Shown: positions 11,101 through 17,086 of the stretch, piece after piece
Layout: the number at the start of each line of letters is the position of its first letter
Numbering within the stretch: the first letter of the stretch is position 1
Assembly (NCBI RefSeq): GCF_041737845.1
Contig: NZ_JBGSQX010000152.1
Location: 47,884-111,883, forward strand
Origin: Desulfococcus sp041737845
Lineage (GTDB): Bacteria; Desulfobacterota; Desulfobacteria; Desulfobacterales; Desulfococcaceae
Reading direction: 5' to 3'
DNA length: 64,000 bases
Translations under genes and position numbers: made by a program
Notes under the pieces: model-generated
Databases searched by the model: none
Seen by the model: the letters and a program-made list of their open reading frames with translations, nothing else
Told to the model about the DNA's origin: nothing

Positions 11101-11687
11101 AACTGGAAAAATATGTGGCGTTGATCAAAGGGCAAGCCCGGCAGAAATCAGGGGCGGCCGGCCAAACAACCGGAAGGCAGGACGCTTCCGGTACGCAGCA
11201 GAAAACGAGCGAGAATCTATCAGCAGTTCTCCCACAACCCGGAATAAAAGCCGGAGAAGCGTCAACGGTTCCCAAAGGTTGGACGCCCGTGACCATCGGC
11301 AATGTCCATTTCGCGGTTCCGTCTTCCTGGCAGCATATCACCAGAGAAGAATCGGATGTGGAGAAACTCGATCTGTATTGGGACGGGAGTTTCGATGCCC
11401 CGCTGCATGGCGTGTCCGGCGGAATCTCCATGGATTATGCCCTGGCCAAAAAGGATCTGACCGATGCTCGCTCCATCCGTCTTGGCGGAGTTGACGTCCT
11501 GCGGGCCGACGACGGTCCGACCATCAACCTGCTCTTCCCCTCCTTGGGCGGAAATCGCGGCGTGGCCTTGCTCCTGTTCCGCGGCGAAAAGGGCAGCCAG
11601 GCCACCATAGACGCCGTGCTCCAGACCTTTTCCGTTGGCCCGGGCGACAAAGATTCAGAGGCTTCGGACGTTCCCGACGCCTCATAG
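5163..11687 (+). CDS. Giant (2174-residue) exported multidomain protein with Ig-like and TPR regions
   Basis: ATG 5163 follows a TGGAGGATCC ribosome site and encodes a clear signal peptide (cleavage near SHA-DD, residue 23). Residues about 25-680 are helical and charged with no recognised family. Residues about 687-760 are a Gly/Ala/hydrophobic patch (ALPVVGDFAQGLI, GLWISIGIMGCVPGGQ) that could insert in a membrane. A coiled coil lies near 900-960. An Ig-like region is at about 1190-1275, then a Lys/Glu-rich linker at about 1277-1339. A unique domain with WFGSGLAGGWKVG follows at about 1341-1510. Three more Ig/PKD-like strand-rich regions span about 1540-1830. TPR-like helices sit near 1845-1895 and 1940-1985, and a terminal domain containing AVPSSWQH is at about 2035-2160. 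Presumably periplasmic or surface-exposed. It is the largest member of this envelope cluster; its function is unknown. Confidence 0.9.
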   Translation: MFRRLFSSIVFLVSVSLSVFSHADDLGRHILDAIRAEKTPTDASLLLMTRDLKWYEQNMKHLPERYRVRVEKLRIEMAGRSARSAAARMGEPEAVFGATGSWKPGRDMDMVYFGKRIEEARGKVNQAFEEATSAIIAKNIAGDEILAGARNLQVPRKLSIDTLSLVVSDVPDFGYKDLERMYLGIRDALAQGESPASVQKKLHEDLWTALGKNYEAHIASTSPDMYRGAAGQEWWSRMYLENPEKMRIFMFDPEQGAWILKSGGLAAVPREIAERVGFNAFRGKGNLIFSKTASDFAMFFKHEKGGLSDTAKYMHRIYQDLDPAIIAKSLNKENLSPFLVANAIAKDPEKLKQLLQETGLTEEAIRKSLSELLYHWTETQMVLDAEKLVNELSSHLLSSPPDNADDVIGDLVAKARLKFDLNEMSSGLDILRDVPDEAQKRFIATLEAKFGESDAGKITIRYIKKQMRLLADEGGEITLRVLKILKDLRRIDDEQYKAALALFEKEGKLPADVAASVKKARKEIMLISSAGMFDVVDDPQALDSLMEAWRQKTSGALIQSPSTDLALFRKEFRDLPESDLLHRGWSPDELRVHRSVRQKLPGGARQLAQLESRLGAQLAKSGLSVRQFQSKLHEFIFSRDWAQLGDAGSDIGALDAFVGVATGLYMTYDIMFNRSLSPEEENLELGNAWVTALPVVGDFAQGLITGGQAWYEGDKGKALEAGLWISIGIMGCVPGGQLPAVIIGISLAAKPLAAGVYDARQAQNLIQAWVESGDWAMDRKPRELKGLLDREGSLHALTYDDLLTSKGDKPYKSAKADGLLGKGATINDSIRGYAEKYVMPQYKAMADLRDALKSLYPNFSDKEWEDEFTAKYKIEARGGKGGLALFRAYALVRTRALDQTVMQLKSWAEDEMRAARDYDAEVERMKMELQALQDELKCPVLIRHAEASVEAYSRIIKNVWEQESLPLSKLRIYEHYLKAYQNMAGKLRRVGDLFRESSVPYIPSSWHLTGFPELDADRVNTLFANMENGRKGAIIHLEKLLDDFEQPVTKFDPGNECHKKCFDILAPLRYKVSFIENLSIYYKQLAEGESVWAGAYDSAVQRYTQQRDSLTALGGPSLLGEAESAAFQDALMTFVAAIPYALASSEADLYRETGKDYEIRLISAQNEFERATEMAGSGGKALESCLLAALKIELILSDETPEEGTEITAKVKLAGGTPPRDNYWFWKATGGLIPSSRSGEEISLKADSKGIVTVALLDHLDPSRAKVLVNAIATVSPVKKSDEKDKAGEKKDGQQDGGETTNGSTSPNKATPENKERTEKNEESVSESVPAPVAQRVDTQSEWFGSGLAGGWKVGHNEARYWSAKMMREISAKSENCRAQTVHGTVSAKLESSFLPRPEEIDAKLRGLVKNSGWYPEEESLGPFSIGSYKGKLITTTLKYKNGFGNPMAGYKDGTAHVHGHAIVLHESDRRMISIDFSVYGGSCWDNSGKANAMAQAKAGKAEAMAIIQGLTLHEKQQESSVTTGTPVVESGSETEKKEKKYQVTLTRVSPQTGPVTVGTPVTFKAALTGDKPEGDLRFHFDPHPEVAFTPYDTAIGSTTAVFSNPGTTGVWVSAVDATGTIAKSDPLEIEIVKPRLDLAFEPRAPMVGQEVKARLTVQPEVKEIDFRWMPVPGNAKHTMTSKDNREITFYLKDDKPAEIQVNARVPFSGEDLGEARAAIAARKYAVKVSAPKAMGPPPQVWKEGVGLVTVEKAISVDQIVEFSAGVEPAVLSGPVKYQWSAANGPCRVNNPSSSVARVIANAPGTCELVVTVRDRNDVELGEGSGSFSASVPQEAVGQGRQKVPVAVDAKKLVQRAKDKVRKGDYDGAVKDAQDAARLDPKDTEATALAEKLRGDKGRIDAQLAGKKALMAENRLAEAQKGASSAPSGQSSLTPLQAAESLWNEAKQLQKEQNYEAALEKYREGLRLSPDAAVADRVKKLEKYVALIKGQARQKSGAAGQTTGRQDASGTQQKTSENLSAVLPQPGIKAGEASTVPKGWTPVTIGNVHFAVPSSWQHITREESDVEKLDLYWDGSFDAPLHGVSGGISMDYALAKKDLTDARSIRLGGVDVLRADDGPTINLLFPSLGGNRGVALLLFRGEKGSQATIDAVLQTFSVGPGDKDSEASDVPDAS

Positions 11688-11795
11688 ACACAGGGCCGGA
11701 CATGGCAGAGCGTCACTGTCGCGGAGGAGTGAGCCCACGGGCGATGTTGGGTGGACATGCGGGGCCCGGGAGGCCCCAACAACGGCACGGGGGAA

Positions 11796-13091
11796 ATGAT
11801 GCGCCTGATGTTGCGACAGATTCTTGCCACTTTCGTCATCCTGGCCGCGGCCGCGGCCTGGTGGTTCCCAGCGCCGCTCTTGCTGCGGACGGAACTGATC
11901 CATTGGGAAAAGCTGTATGAGGCACGTTATGCGCCGTCCGGTTTCCGGGGGGCACGCAAGCCCTTCTTTCAGTCCGTGAGCAAGCCCCAGCCGCTGACGC
12001 AGTTCATCGCTTCACGAACCGCCGGCCAGGTCGTGACAGGGACAGACCCGGCCTGGGGTGGAATTTTCAGCAGGCTTGAGGCGAATCTTGCCCAAAAGGG
12101 CGCAGCCGTGTCCTTTGTCGATCCGAAGGTTTATCCTTTTTCGGTCCTGCCCGGGACAAGCCGCTATCTGGAGTGGCGGGACGCGGAAGGCATACGATAC
12201 CTGGAATACCAGGTCATCCCGGCCAAGGATTTCGAGTCGCATCACATTCCCCCGGAAATCGAATTTCCCTATCGGCAGCACTGGGCCTTGCTGTTGGCCG
12301 GAGGAGCCGGGGCCATGCTTTTTGGTTTTGTCCGCGGCGGAACGGCCGGCCTGGTGGCAGGCAGTTCTGCCGGGAAAGGCATGCGCTGGTCGGCTGTACT
12401 TGCTCTCCTTTTCGCCGGAGCAATTCTTTGGCCCTTCCTCTATCAGAATGTCGGTTCCGGGTTCAGTTATGCCTCGATCCTGATGGGCGGCCTTTTTCTC
12501 ATTGGCGCCCTGCTCGGGGTGTGGCTTTTCGGTCTCCAGGCAGCCTTGCTGCGCCGCATGATCGGCGGCGGATGCCTGGCGCATTTCACCTACGCCCCGG
12601 AAGAATGGACACGTTTCGTGGAGTGGAATTTCGGGGAGGAAGCCTCGGAGAAGATGGCGCTGTGGTGGCTCATCTTCGCCATCAGCCTGGTCATCGGGTT
12701 GGGGTTCATGGCCGTCATGCGTGACGGGGCTTCGGTTTGGGTCTTCGGCGTACTGATGGGGCTCATGGCGTTTTTGTGGATTCTGGCCGTGCTCATGCCC
12801 CGGCTGGCCTGCCGTCGCCACCTCCGCCGGACCGGAGAGGTCTATATCGCGAAGGATGGGATATATTTGAACGGCTCCGTGCACAGTTGGGGCACCTTGG
12901 GGGCCAGGCTCGATTCGGTCGAATTCAACACCAAACCGTTGCCTCATCTGCACGTGGTCTACTCCTATTGGATGGTGGCCGGGCGATCGCTCCATGTTAC
13001 CCGTAACTGCGTCAACGTCCGGGTTCCCGTGCCCGCCGGACAGGAATCCGCCGGGCGCGATGTCGCCAAACAGTTGCAGGAACCTGCCTGA
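11796..13091 (+). CDS. Polytopic membrane protein, unknown
   Basis: An open frame extends from GTG 11751, but ATG 11796 (or 11799) sits just after GGGGGAA and opens directly into a hydrophobic segment, so it is preferred. The product has an N-terminal membrane segment, an extracytoplasmic stretch of about 130 residues, then four or more membrane segments: about 12285-12350, 12390-12450, 12475-12550 and two between 12660 and 12800. A soluble C-terminal part of about 90 residues follows. The layout resembles DUF3592-like or E3-ligase-like bacterial membrane proteins, but I cannot assign it. It lies 108 nt after the giant exported protein and likely belongs to the same transcription unit. Confidence 0.75.
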   Translation: MMRLMLRQILATFVILAAAAAWWFPAPLLLRTELIHWEKLYEARYAPSGFRGARKPFFQSVSKPQPLTQFIASRTAGQVVTGTDPAWGGIFSRLEANLAQKGAAVSFVDPKVYPFSVLPGTSRYLEWRDAEGIRYLEYQVIPAKDFESHHIPPEIEFPYRQHWALLLAGGAGAMLFGFVRGGTAGLVAGSSAGKGMRWSAVLALLFAGAILWPFLYQNVGSGFSYASILMGGLFLIGALLGVWLFGLQAALLRRMIGGGCLAHFTYAPEEWTRFVEWNFGEEASEKMALWWLIFAISLVIGLGFMAVMRDGASVWVFGVLMGLMAFLWILAVLMPRLACRRHLRRTGEVYIAKDGIYLNGSVHSWGTLGARLDSVEFNTKPLPHLHVVYSYWMVAGRSLHVTRNCVNVRVPVPAGQESAGRDVAKQLQEPA

Positions 13092-13187
13092 TTGTTTGGT
13101 TTTCTGAGGATCCTAACAATGGCCGAACAAGCCAAGGGCCTGGAACGGGGACATGCTCGTCCCGGAAGAGGCAGATATTGAGGAGGA

Positions 13188-14243
13188 ATGATGAAATCGT
13201 GGTTTTTCTGTGTACTCGTCGCGATGGTCATGACCCAGCCGCTGCATGCGTCCGAACCCGCCTGCGATTCCCTGCCCCCCGAGTTGGTCAGGCTTCACAG
13301 CGAAGGGCGGCTCACGGTCCGAGCGTTGTGGGCCTGGCGGATGGTACCCGGGTCCACGGCTGCCATGGCCGTGCAGCTTCGAGATCTTGGGCACGATCTT
13401 TTGGATGCGGACAAAAACCGCATTGCGCAGTGGCTGGGCGAAGCCGGCGAAGGGAAACTCGACCTGACCCGGGAGCAGCGTGAGTTTCTGCTTGACTTGC
13501 GCGATCGCATGGCGCCTTCGGCCGACGAGGAGACGATGCCGGACGAAAAAGGGGAGGATTTTGAGCCCTCGTCCGCTGTGCAGGATGCTCCGGCTTCCGC
13601 GGCCGAAAAAGCCGATTCCGTCTCATCCCCCCCCCATGGGACACCGGCCGTGATGACCAAGGACGTTCCGGCGGCAGGCGGAGCACCCCTTCCCGATTCT
13701 GGAGTGAAGCCTCCAGGCCCGGCCTGGGTCCTCCTTCGATCCTGGTCCGAGACGTCGCGCGACGCCTACATCGAAAGCCTGGGGTATGAGCCCGAACCGC
13801 ATTTTCTGGAGGAGACATTCCTGACCAAAATCGAGGAGACGTCGGCATCCACTGCCTGGCCGTCCCGCGTGAAAGGCGAGGTAAGACATTTTTGGGATGA
13901 ACCGCCCAAGTGGATGCTTTCCGATCAGCCCTTCACCCTGGTCACCCGGACGGAGCCCGAATCCAGCGACAAGGGGGATAATGGGACCCACTTCCAGTGG
14001 ATATATGGTGACAGCCGGTTGCGGAACTTCGATTACTGGAAGTCATCGACTGGAGATTATGACTGGATCCCTCAAATCACCACCGGCATGTACCGCAAGT
14101 TTCAGGACGCGCCGGTCGAGTTGACCCCGCGGCAGGGAAAGCCCGGCGAATATTTGGTGGTCCGGGTCCTGCTCGGCGCGATCAACGGGCAAATCTCCGG
14201 GGCATGCAACTACGAGTACCAATGGGTGGACCAAGCCCAATAA
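13188..14243 (+). CDS. Exported protein, unknown
   Basis: AGGAGG lies immediately before two ATG codons (13188 and 13191); the second has the better spacing. The first ~22 residues are a signal peptide ending LHASEP. Residues about 25-105 form a helical domain with repeated Leu/Arg. Residues about 105-185 are a low-complexity Pro/Ala/Glu linker. Residues about 185-351 form a compact domain with many aromatic residues (RNFDYWKSS, DYDWIPQI, CNYEYQWVDQ). No family was recognised. It is the last intact gene of the co-oriented envelope cluster. Confidence 0.75.
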   Translation: MMKSWFFCVLVAMVMTQPLHASEPACDSLPPELVRLHSEGRLTVRALWAWRMVPGSTAAMAVQLRDLGHDLLDADKNRIAQWLGEAGEGKLDLTREQREFLLDLRDRMAPSADEETMPDEKGEDFEPSSAVQDAPASAAEKADSVSSPPHGTPAVMTKDVPAAGGAPLPDSGVKPPGPAWVLLRSWSETSRDAYIESLGYEPEPHFLEETFLTKIEETSASTAWPSRVKGEVRHFWDEPPKWMLSDQPFTLVTRTEPESSDKGDNGTHFQWIYGDSRLRNFDYWKSSTGDYDWIPQITTGMYRKFQDAPVELTPRQGKPGEYLVVRVLLGAINGQISGACNYEYQWVDQAQ

Positions 14244-14285
14244 ATTTCGTCTTCATAATGCTTTTGGTTTGAAGGAGGAAGGCTC

Positions 14286-14337
14286 ATGCGCATGTTTCCC
14301 ATTGTCCTGATCAGTCAACAACACGCCCAGCGGATGT
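14286..14337 (+). pseudogene. Decapitated gene start (translation signals without a body)
   Basis: A near-ideal ribosome site (GAAGGAGGAAGGCTC) is followed by ATG 14286 encoding MRMFPIVLISQQHAQR. This looks like the beginning of another cluster gene. From about 14338 the frame runs antisense through the L,D-transpeptidase gene and turns into Pro/Arg/Gly-rich shadow sequence. I read this as the remaining 5' end of a ninth cluster gene cut off by a rearrangement. Confidence 0.4.
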
Positions 14338-15318
14338 TCACGGGAAGCCGGGGATCTGTCGCCCGGGGCCCGCTGCCGATATGTCCCCCCTGGAAAGGGC
14401 GGCAATCACCGCCTCTCTCACCATTCTATAGATTGCATCGGGCCGGGCTTTATCCGCAACAGGGCCGCGGATACTGTCCAGGGCAGACAGAAACCCGTCG
14501 GCATTCCGATCGACAAGGACCAGGAGCGGCTTCTCCCGGGCATCGGCGTTATCCACCAACACCTGAAGGGAGCGACCATAGCCTTTTCCCTCCCGGATGG
14601 TGAAGCTCGTCCGGCCCAGGGAGGTCGGGAGCTCGGCCTGATAGGTGCAGACTCCGCCCGGGCAGATGGGCACTCCTCTCCCGTCAATCTTTCGGACGCG
14701 GGTAAACGGCCGGATGATGCCGTAGAGGTTCCTGCGGCTGTTATAGATGACCACCGGGTCACCTGGCCTGGATACATCGAAGAGCGTTTCGATGTCCGGG
14801 TTATTCAGTGCGATGCACCCCTCGGTCCAGTCTCTCTCCCTGGCCTTGTCGAAATATCGGAAAACCCCTCCCCCATGGATGGCGATACCGCCTCCCAAAC
14901 CGGTATTGTGGGGCGCCGGTCTCGATTTCCGGACAGCCTCGTATATCCGTTTGTATTCCCCCGGGGATATCACCCCCGCAGCCAGGCCTTTTCCTGCATT
15001 GGCAAGCGTCGGGTAGGACAGGCCCAACGCCCGGTGAAAGCGGCTTTTGTTTTTTTTATAGGCAATATGATAGAGCCCCTCGGGGGTTGCGCAATCCAAT
15101 GCCTTGGATTTGTCGGAACTCGGGTCGACTCCGAAGGAGGCCGGAAATTGGACACTCGGCTTCCCGTCCGTGACCAGGACCAAATGCTGTTTGGCCTTGT
15201 CAATCACGAGGATTTTCCTGGTCAGGGGCGGCGGTTCTGCCGCCAGGGCAGTTACAGTGGAAAGAGCCAGGATCAACAATATTAGGAATTGACTTTTTAA
15301 AACGGGATAAGTTAACAT
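14338..15318 (-). CDS. L,D-transpeptidase (YkuD domain)
   Basis: The 326-residue protein starts at ATG 15318 with a signal peptide (FLILLILALSTVTALAAEP). The YkuD catalytic core spans residues about 35-190. It includes IAIHGGG and, about 16 residues later, WTEGCIALNN, which supply the His and the nucleophilic Cys of L,D-transpeptidases (family consensus H...(S/T)xGC). Such periplasmic enzymes make 3-3 cross-links or attach lipoproteins to meso-diaminopimelate. The ~130-residue C-terminal extension has no recognised domain. It is divergent from a Braun-lipoprotein-like gene at 15369, and a second L,D-transpeptidase lies beyond that gene, so lipoprotein attachment is an attractive role (inference). 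Confidence 0.88.
   Translation of the reverse strand: MLTYPVLKSQFLILLILALSTVTALAAEPPPLTRKILVIDKAKQHLVLVTDGKPSVQFPASFGVDPSSDKSKALDCATPEGLYHIAYKKNKSRFHRALGLSYPTLANAGKGLAAGVISPGEYKRIYEAVRKSRPAPHNTGLGGGIAIHGGGVFRYFDKARERDWTEGCIALNNPDIETLFDVSRPGDPVVIYNSRRNLYGIIRPFTRVRKIDGRGVPICPGGVCTYQAELPTSLGRTSFTIREGKGYGRSLQVLVDNADAREKPLLVLVDRNADGFLSALDSIRGPVADKARPDAIYRMVREAVIAALSRGDISAAGPGRQIPGFP
15289..15318 (+). promoter_or_regulatory. Candidate sigma-70 promoter for the small lipoprotein
   Basis: TTGACT (15289-15294) and TAACAT (15313-15318) are separated by 18 nt in an AT-rich stretch. Transcription would start near 15325, giving a ~45-nt leader to ATG 15369. The promoter overlaps the first codons of the divergent L,D-transpeptidase gene. 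Confidence 0.5.
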
Positions 15319-15368
15319 AAATTCAGATGAATCTCACCTTTTACACTTACAAGAAAGAAGGATGAAAG

Positions 15369-15671
15369 ATGTTCACGTCAAAAATGAAACGCAGGCTGTC
15401 CACGATGATCCTTGTTGCGCTTCTGTGCCTTGCAGGGTTTGGGGGCTGCGCAACCCTCAGCCAAGAAGACAGGGCTCTTTTAGAGAGCACAAGGCAATCT
15501 GCCGAGGAGGCCAAGGCCGCAGCCGCCAAGGCAGAGGAGATGGTTTCACGCCTTGAAACCACTGCCGGAAATGCGGAGCAGGCGGCAACCAGCGCCCAGA
15601 TGGCCGCCGAGCGCGCAGAAGCCGCGGCCCTGAAGGCGGAGCGCATCTTCGACAAATCCCTGAGGAAGTAG
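15369..15671 (+). CDS. Braun (Lpp/OprI)-like murein lipoprotein
   Basis: This 100-residue lipoprotein starts at ATG 15369 after GAAGGATGAAAG. The signal ends in the lipobox FGGC (GFGGCATLSQ). The mature chain is an alanine-rich helix with strict heptads (AEEAKAAAAKAEEMVSRLE, then AERAEAAALKAERIF), as in Lpp and OprI trimers. It ends in DKSLRK. The terminal Arg-Lys matches E. coli Lpp (…YRK), whose C-terminal lysine is linked to peptidoglycan by L,D-transpeptidases. Two such enzymes flank the gene. The likely role is tethering the outer membrane to peptidoglycan. The family assignment rests on composition and ends, not on a database match. Confidence 0.82.
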   Translation: MFTSKMKRRLSTMILVALLCLAGFGGCATLSQEDRALLESTRQSAEEAKAAAAKAEEMVSRLETTAGNAEQAATSAQMAAERAEAAALKAERIFDKSLRK

Positions 15672-15675
15672 CCCT

Positions 15676-15694
15676 CCCCTGTTCAGGGGCTTTT
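15676..15694 (+). terminator. Rho-independent terminator of the lipoprotein gene
   Basis: The stem CCCCTG/CAGGGG with a TT loop is followed by CTTTT just after the lipoprotein stop. It overlaps the last codons of the convergent L,D-transpeptidase gene. Confidence 0.55.
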
Positions 15695-16636
15695 CAGGCG
15701 CGCGACCGCCGTGGGCACCCCGGTTTTTTCCTTCAAGGCCCAGAAAAGGGCCTTGAAATCGACCTCCAGCGGACCCACGGCGGATTCAAAATCCGCGAGC
15801 TGCTCCCGCACCTTCGAAAGCGGATTGTCGATCCGATTGTCAAAGTCGTCAAAGATCTGTACCCAACACCTCCCGTCTCCCCATCCAAATTTGATCGGTT
15901 CATAAATGACCTCGACCGTCGTCTGCACGGGCACCACGGGATAAAGCGCCGCCACGTCCTCCGGGTACATGCGGATGCAGCCGTGGCTCACCCTTCTGCC
16001 AACACCCCAGGGTTTGTTGGTGCCATGGATGGCGTATAGCAATCGGGAAAGGCGGAATACGTAGTCGCCCAGCGGGTTGTCCGGCCCCGGCGGCACCTCG
16101 GCCGGGAGGTCGGGCTCCGCCTTCCGGATGGATTCCGGCACCACCCAGGCGGGGTTGGGGGTCTTGCTTTTGATCTGGTAGGTGCCCAATTCGGTGAGAA
16201 AGCCCTCCGCGCCGACGCCGATGGGGGCGGTGAAGAAATAGTCGTGGCCCCCGTTCGAGAAGAAATAGTACAGCCGCATCTCCGCCAGATTTACGACGAT
16301 GCCGGAAGGGATACGCTTTTGAGGGAGAACGAAGGCCATTGGGGCAAGCACCACGCTCCCCTTGGGCGGCACCCAGGGGTCGATGCCCGGGTTGGCCGCA
16401 GTGATCTGATTGTATCCAAGGCCCAGGTCCCGGGCGATATCGAGAAGCGTATCTTTTTCGTTCACCTTCACCCAGCGCGCGGTACCGTATAAGCCCGTGT
16501 CAGGCGACACCATGAAGCATTTCAACCCCCATGAAGAGAGGGGATAGAGCCATATCAGCAGAAAGGCCGCCGCCGTTGTCAGGTTTAAGCGCATGGATTG
16601 AAATGCCTCCATTTCCCTGAAGGTTATTGAGCGCAT
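15683..16636 (-). CDS. L,D-transpeptidase with LysM domain (ErfK/YbiS-like)
   Basis: ATG 16636 follows GAGGAATCCGTG; a longer frame from GTG 16672 lacks a ribosome site. The 317-residue product has a signal peptide. A LysM-like peptidoglycan-binding motif follows (VNEKDTLLDIARDLGLGYNQI, then NPGIDPWVPPKGSVV). The YkuD catalytic domain contains the canonical IHGTNKP and VSHGCIRMYPED motifs (His and nucleophilic Cys). This is the architecture of E. coli ErfK, YbiS, YcfS and YnhG, of which three attach Lpp to peptidoglycan. It is convergent with, and 11 nt from, the Lpp-like gene. The ~75-residue C-terminal tail is unassigned. Confidence 0.92.
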   Translation of the reverse strand: MRSITFREMEAFQSMRLNLTTAAAFLLIWLYPLSSWGLKCFMVSPDTGLYGTARWVKVNEKDTLLDIARDLGLGYNQITAANPGIDPWVPPKGSVVLAPMAFVLPQKRIPSGIVVNLAEMRLYYFFSNGGHDYFFTAPIGVGAEGFLTELGTYQIKSKTPNPAWVVPESIRKAEPDLPAEVPPGPDNPLGDYVFRLSRLLYAIHGTNKPWGVGRRVSHGCIRMYPEDVAALYPVVPVQTTVEVIYEPIKFGWGDGRCWVQIFDDFDNRIDNPLSKVREQLADFESAVGPLEVDFKALFWALKEKTGVPTAVARLKSP

Positions 16637-17086
16637 CACGGATTCCTCAGACCAAAACGGGCTGATGTTCACTTCATACAGGGTCGTCCAAGTTTCCAGT
16701 CTCTCAGATCGTGGCGGTGGGTGTCAAGCTCGTTGCGGCCGGAGCGATCCATCTCATCACTGTTCAATGGACTGGTTAAAAAGGGATCGTTGTGCTACAG
16801 TCTTCCTGCATATTTTGGCTCTCCCTTCGATCAGGGCTATTTGATAATATATTGATTTTAAAGTCAATACAGTATCATCCCCCACAAAGAACCGGAAGCC
16901 GACAGGCGCTTACCTTCATATTTTCAAAGGTTTTTTTCAGTTTCTACAGAAGCTGGTTCGACAGGACGTGGACGCGGGGTGAGATCGAACTCGTGATATG
17001 ACCAAATCCATCAAAAGACACCGGTTATTGAAGCGTCGTCCGGCAAGCCGCGCCCAGTCGACATCCCATCAAAAAGGAAATGATTG
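16637..17086. other. Intergenic region upstream of the patatin gene
   Basis: About 450 bp without a supported gene. It becomes AT-rich at 16800-16960 and contains an imperfect 18-bp palindrome (ATTGATTTTAAAGTCAAT, 16851-16868) that may be an operator or part of a promoter for the gene at 17087. No RNA gene was recognised. Confidence 0.4.

Noticed and set aside
16792..17001. A 69-codon open frame upstream of the patatin gene
   Set aside because: No ribosome site, AT-rich non-coding composition and no recognisable family.
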